Below are positions 4,605 to 8,438 of a stretch of DNA of 8,438 nt, in pieces. This DNA is from an uncultured Polyangiaceae bacterium. GTDB taxonomy: Bacteria; Myxococcota_A; Polyangia; Polyangiales; Houyiibacteriaceae. The stretch's first letter is position 1; the number at the start of each line of letters is the position of its first letter. The notes beneath the pieces are model-generated. The model searched no databases. It was not told the origin of the DNA and saw nothing but the letters and a program-made list of their open reading frames with translations. The DNA lies in NCBI GenBank assembly GCA_947258625.1, contig CAMYJN010000072.1, positions 1-8,438 on the forward strand, in the 5' to 3' direction. The translations under genes were made by a program, and so were the position numbers.

Positions 4605-7600
4605 TCAGGTCTCTCGCCCCGTCGAGCGCATGGGCTCGAGCTCGACGATCAGGGATCGAACGCGATCGACCGCATCGCCGGATTCTTCTTCTCGATAGCG
4701 CCGAGTCAGCTTCATGTCAGGTGAAAGGCTCCAGCCGGCGCCCGGTGTGGCCACCAGAGGCATCAGCTTCGCAGGATCGATCGGGGTGTCCTCTCTCAGG
4801 TGCAGAGTCACTCGCCTGCGGTCGGCTTCACAGCCCAGCGCGCGGAGCTCGCGGAGCAGCGGTTTGACCGACATCAGACGAACGAAAGCACGAGCCGGAG
4901 GGGGAGGCGCTCCAAAACGCTCTTCCATCTCGATCGCAAGATCGTCGACCGACGTCTCGTCCACCGCGGTCGCAAAGCGACGGTACAACGAGAGACGGAG
5001 CCCGATATCGTCGATGTAATCCTCCGGGAGATAGTGTTCGAGCTCGACCGAAAGCTCGGGGTCGATTTCCTGCTGAAGCGGTTCGCCCTTGAGCTCCGAG
5101 ACGGCTTCGTTCAGCATCTGCACGAACATGTCGAAGCCAACGAGCGAAGCATTGCCGCTTTGCTCCGATCCCAAGAGATTGCCGGCGCCTCGAAGCTCCA
5201 TGTCCAGGGTCGCAACTCTGAAGCCAGCGCCAAGGCCGGAGAACCGCTCGAGCGCCTCCATGCGAATTCGAGATTCCTCCGACATCTGGTTTGGCGGCGG
5301 AGTGATCAGGTAGCAATACGCGCGCTGATCGGAGCGGCCGACGCGGCCTCGCAGCTGGTAGACCTGCGCCAGTCCTAAGGTGTCCGCTCGGTCGACCAGG
5401 ATGGTGTTCGCGCGCGGGATGTCGAGCCCGCTTTCGACGATTGCGGTCGAGCATAGAACATCGTACGCGCCTTCCACGAAGTCGGTCATGGTCCGGTCGA
5501 GCAGTGCGGGCTTCAACTGGCCGTGTGCAATGGCGATCCGGGCATTCGGAAGAAGATCTTGAAGGCGTTGAGCGCGTTCGTACAGGCCCTCGATCCGGTT
5601 GTAGACGAAGAACACCTGACCACCGCGACTGAGCTCTCGCTCGATCGCTTCTTTGATCAGATGGTCGTCCCAACGGCAGACGAAGGTTCGCACGGAGCGT
5701 CGGTCCTGGGGTGCCGTCGTGATCAATGAAAGGTTGCGCATGCCTCCAACCGCCAACTGCAGCGTGCGCGGAATTGGCGTTGCGCTCAGCGTGATCACGT
5801 CGATGTTGGTCCGGAGCTTCTTGATGCGCTCCTTGTGCGTGACGCCAAACCGCTGCTCTTCGTCGACGACCAGGAGGCCGAGCGCGGCGAAGTGAACGTC
5901 TTTCGAGAGAACCCGGTGCGTACCAATGACTACGTCGACGGTGCCGTCCTTCAAGCCGGTCAGCACTTCGAGCTGTTTGCTCCGCGAGACGAATCGCGAC
6001 AGCACCTCGACGCGAAGCGGGTACCCGTCCAGGCGAGAGGAGAACGTCCGATAGTGCTGCTGCGCCAGGACCGTCGTCGGGCATAGGACCGCCACCTGCC
6101 GTCCGCTCATCGCCACGCGAAAGGCAGCCCGAAGCGCGACTTCCGTTTTTCCGAAGCCCACGTCCCCACAGACCAGCCGGTCCGTCGGCTGCGGCTCTTC
6201 GAGGTCTGCCATGACGTCCTCGATGGCCTTCTCCTGACCGCGGGTTTCTTCGAACGGAAACGTCGCCTCGAACTCCGCGTAGGCAGTTCCAGTGGGCTCA
6301 AACGGCTCACGCCTGACCGCGGTTCGCTCCGCGTAGAGCTTTAGAAGCTCCTCAGCCATCTGTTGCACGGCCTTGTGAACGCGCCCCTTTTTGGGTCCGA
6401 ACGTCGTCCCGCCCAGTCGATCCAGCTTTGGCTGGTGTCCTTCGCCGCCTTTGAACTTTTGGATCGCGCCGAGACGGGTGACCGGGACGAACAGCTTGTC
6501 GCCGCGGGCGTACTCGACGACCATCACCTCGACGGTCTGAGCGGTGCGACCGTGAAGCCGGTCCATCGCGGTCAGGCTCAATTCCTTGTGCTGGAGACCG
6601 AGGTATTTGCCGACTCCATGGTCGACGTGGACGACGAAGTCGCCCAGATTGAGCTCGCGAAGGTCTTCGAGGAAGCGCTGTTGTTGCCGGCGCGTTTGGC
6701 GCTGGCTGCGGCGCTGCCGAACTCGAGAGCCGAAAATCTCTTCCTCCGTCACATAGGCAATGCCTTCGCTCCAGAGCACAAACCCGTCGCGAAGCTCTCC
6801 CAAGGCCATTTCGTCCAGGATCCGTCCGGCCACGCCGTAGCTCTTGAGCAGATCGACCAAGCGGTCAGCCTGGTGCTGGGTTCGGCCGACCAGAGAGACT
6901 CGCACGCCCTGCTCGGTCCATTCTTGGATCTGGTCGGCCAAGGGCTGCAGCCCCCGATCTCCGTGTCCTTTTTGCGCACGCAGCTCGGAGATGAGCGGCT
7001 GCTGGTCCGACGCGCTCACTCGAATCAAGGCGTCCCCCGGCTCTGCAAACGCCGCGATGATCGGTCCCTCGTCGTCGCCAACGGCGCCGTGAACCGCCAA
7101 GCGATGCGACACCATCGCCGGATACTCAAAGAGCCGTTGCGTGAGCTCTTCTTCGCTCATGTAGTAAGCGGACAAGTCGAACGTTGGCCGGTCGCGCCGC
7201 GCTGCGTGCTCGTCCGTAGCTTGTTGCTGCTCTGTACGAACCGAGCTCGCGATGGCCAGAGGATCGGACAGCACCAGCCGTAGGTCTTTGGGGAGGTAGT
7301 CGAAGAGCGTGTCGAGCCGATCGAAGTAGGCCGGCAGGAGGGCGTTGGAAGTCAGAGCACCGGAGCCACGGTCGAGCTCGGCCACCAGCTCTCGAGCTTG
7401 CAGCGTGGGCATGTTGATCTCGTCGCAAAGCTCGCGCACGGCCGTCTTGGCCCGAGCGATCCCATCGGGCGTGTCGGGCACCTCCCGTGCGGCGGCAAGC
7501 TGAAGCGAGTCGATTTCGTCCGCAGTCTTCTGATCGTCAGGGTTGAAACGCCGAATGCGCGAGACCAGATTGTCGTCGAGCTCGATTCGAAAGGGAAGGG

Positions 7601-8174
7601 CGGCATCCGGACCGAACACGTCGACCAGGGCTCCACGTGCGGAGAACGTTCCTCGGTCCTCTACCAGGGGGACTCTGAGGTAGCCGAGCTCCAACAGCCG
7701 CCGGACGAGGTCATCGCGCTCGATCTGCTCGGCGATTTCGATCGAAACGAGACCGGACTTCACGTGGTCGACGGGTGGAACGCGGCGGACGAGCGCGGGG
7801 GCGGGGACGATGAGCACGCGCCAGGGTTGCTCTTCGGCGAGCTGCGCCAGGATAGCCATGCGCTGCATCTCCGCGCGGCGGTCCGGCACGACGTCGAGGA
7901 GTGCGCTCGTGTCCGCCGCGGTGAACAGCAGGACGTCGGCGTTCTCGCCGGGAAGGAGGAAACGCAGATTCGACTCGTGTCGGTAGGCCTCTTCGAGGTC
8001 CGCTGCGATCACGACGAAACGTCGTTCGGGATGAGCCGAAGCGGCCTCCGCGATTGCCCAGTCGAGGGCGCCCCGAGGGATGGATGCCACGTCGATCCGG
8101 TCATCGGATCCGAGCGCCTCCACCAAATCACGAATCGGGGCGTTCGCGTTCTCGAGCGCCGCTTCAAGCGACAT
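4605..8174 (-). CDS. mfd: Transcription-repair coupling factor Mfd
   Basis: Mfd is a cytosolic DNA translocase that pushes stalled RNA polymerase off damaged DNA and recruits UvrA to start nucleotide excision repair. At 1189 residues it is slightly longer than the usual 1150 or so and appears intact. A UvrB-like N-terminal module includes RGALVDVF (180-187), in the region where Mfd proteins contact UvrA. The RNA polymerase-interacting, CarD-like domain starts near 506 (LGDFVVHVDHGVGKYLG). The motor carries Walker A GDVGFGKT (670-677), DEEQ (771-774), SAT (797-799) and motif VI QLRGRVGR (940-947). The translocation (TRG) segment FRVATLDMELRGAGNLLG ends just after Arg995, and a C-terminal domain fills about 1035-1189. 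The ATG overlaps the end of the antiporter gene by 11 bases and has no clear Shine-Dalgarno sequence, so it is probably translated by coupling. No in-frame alternative start is close upstream. The HEAT-repeat gene follows almost directly. Confidence 0.98.
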   Translation of the reverse strand: MSLEAALENANAPIRDLVEALGSDDRIDVASIPRGALDWAIAEAASAHPERRFVVIAADLEEAYRHESNLRFLLPGENADVLLFTAADTSALLDVVPDRRAEMQRMAILAQLAEEQPWRVLIVPAPALVRRVPPVDHVKSGLVSIEIAEQIERDDLVRRLLELGYLRVPLVEDRGTFSARGALVDVFGPDAALPFRIELDDNLVSRIRRFNPDDQKTADEIDSLQLAAAREVPDTPDGIARAKTAVRELCDEINMPTLQARELVAELDRGSGALTSNALLPAYFDRLDTLFDYLPKDLRLVLSDPLAIASSVRTEQQQATDEHAARRDRPTFDLSAYYMSEEELTQRLFEYPAMVSHRLAVHGAVGDDEGPIIAAFAEPGDALIRVSASDQQPLISELRAQKGHGDRGLQPLADQIQEWTEQGVRVSLVGRTQHQADRLVDLLKSYGVAGRILDEMALGELRDGFVLWSEGIAYVTEEEIFGSRVRQRRSQRQTRRQQQRFLEDLRELNLGDFVVHVDHGVGKYLGLQHKELSLTAMDRLHGRTAQTVEVMVVEYARGDKLFVPVTRLGAIQKFKGGEGHQPKLDRLGGTTFGPKKGRVHKAVQQMAEELLKLYAERTAVRREPFEPTGTAYAEFEATFPFEETRGQEKAIEDVMADLEEPQPTDRLVCGDVGFGKTEVALRAAFRVAMSGRQVAVLCPTTVLAQQHYRTFSSRLDGYPLRVEVLSRFVSRSKQLEVLTGLKDGTVDVVIGTHRVLSKDVHFAALGLLVVDEEQRFGVTHKERIKKLRTNIDVITLSATPIPRTLQLAVGGMRNLSLITTAPQDRRSVRTFVCRWDDHLIKEAIERELSRGGQVFFVYNRIEGLYERAQRLQDLLPNARIAIAHGQLKPALLDRTMTDFVEGAYDVLCSTAIVESGLDIPRANTILVDRADTLGLAQVYQLRGRVGRSDQRAYCYLITPPPNQMSEESRIRMEALERFSGLGAGFRVATLDMELRGAGNLLGSEQSGNASLVGFDMFVQMLNEAVSELKGEPLQQEIDPELSVELEHYLPEDYIDDIGLRLSLYRRFATAVDETSVDDLAIEMEERFGAPPPPARAFVRLMSVKPLLRELRALGCEADRRRVTLHLREDTPIDPAKLMPLVATPGAGWSLSPDMKLTRRYREEESGDAVDRVRSLIVELEPMRSTGRET

Positions 8175-8438
8175 CGGGTTGCTTGCGCATGACCTGCCGG
8201 ATGCGCTGGGCCAGCCAGGGAGGTGTCACGACCGTAGTCGCCATCACCATGAGAACGATCGCTGCGTACACGCCGGCTGCAATGAGCGGCTCGCCTTCGA
8301 ACGTGATGCCTGCACCGACATTGGCGAAGATCAGCCCGACCTCACCGCGAGGGATCATGCCGATGCCGACGGTGAGCCGGTCCGCGGCCCCGCCGCGAAC
8401 GCCCAGGCCCGATACCAGCTTGCCGACGACGGCGACCA
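8164..8438 (-). CDS. Cation:proton antiporter, CPA2/Kef type (C-terminal part)
   Basis: Only the last 90 residues lie in the window; the 5' end is beyond the right edge. The visible part contains GK, GLGVRGG and the hallmark GIGMIPRGEVGLIFANVG, a motif of the membrane domain of CPA2 monovalent cation:proton antiporters (Kef- and NapA-like). A second hydrophobic segment (GVYAAIVLMVMATTVVTPPWLA) and a short basic tail follow. The protein would exchange Na+ or K+ for protons across the inner membrane; which ion cannot be told. It ends shortly after the last membrane helix, so it lacks the cytosolic TrkA-N/RCK domain of full KefB or KefC proteins. The stop lies 11 bases inside mfd, which makes it the upstream partner of that gene. 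The internal ATG at 8358 is not the true start because the frame stays open to the edge and the family motif begins before it. Confidence 0.9.
   Translation of the reverse strand, partial: VAVVGKLVSGLGVRGGAADRLTVGIGMIPRGEVGLIFANVGAGITFEGEPLIAAGVYAAIVLMVMATTVVTPPWLAQRIRQVMRKQPDVA

Noticed and set aside
7398..8192. 264-residue rightward open frame antisense to the N-terminal part of mfd
   Set aside because: It mirrors the codon structure of mfd on the other strand; there is no ribosome site or family resemblance, and mfd is certain.
1..8438. CRISPR arrays, insertion sequences, tRNA or rRNA genes, riboswitches
   Set aside because: I looked for spaced direct repeats, terminal inverted repeats with transposase genes, and cloverleaf or conserved RNA motifs, and saw none.

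Overview
The window looks like ordinary chromosomal DNA of a high-GC, Gram-negative-type bacterium. Coding strands are GC-rich at third positions and genes are densely packed with short gaps. The mix of a UPF0262 protein, a glutathione reductase, an Mfd gene followed by a HEAT-repeat gene, and a Kef/CPA2-type antiporter would fit a proteobacterial or myxobacterial (former deltaproteobacterial) lineage. That placement is inference and is not proven by the sequence. I see no insertion sequence, phage gene, CRISPR array, tRNA or rRNA.

Left part (1-2825), mostly minus strand. A possible 3' end of a rightward gene stops at 36. An AT-rich, hairpin-containing gap of about 165 bases follows. Then come, reading leftward, a UPF0262 protein (2825-2349), a 121-base gap, an unrecognised 221-residue protein (2227-1562) and, 22 bases further on, glutathione-disulfide reductase (1539-202). 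The last two probably form an operon.

Middle (2826-3945). A 64-base divergent region separates the UPF0262 gene from a rightward gene for a HAD-fold phosphatase-like protein. The two start regions are near mirror images: each has TATGGT, six bases, then GTG, and neither has a Shine-Dalgarno sequence. This suggests a pair of divergent leaderless promoters, or a shared operator, and is the most interesting non-coding signal in the window.

Right part (3963-8438), all minus strand. Reading leftward, the 3' end of a cation:proton antiporter overlaps the start of mfd (transcription-repair coupling factor) by 11 bases, and mfd is followed almost directly by a HEAT-repeat gene. This looks like a translationally coupled operon. 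It converges on the HAD gene with only 17 bases between the two stop codons.

The genes are mainly housekeeping: thiol redox balance, transcription-coupled DNA repair and ion homeostasis. Three proteins have no assigned role: the 221-residue protein, UPF0262, and the C-terminal half of the HAD protein. I do not see a convincing new multi-gene system.
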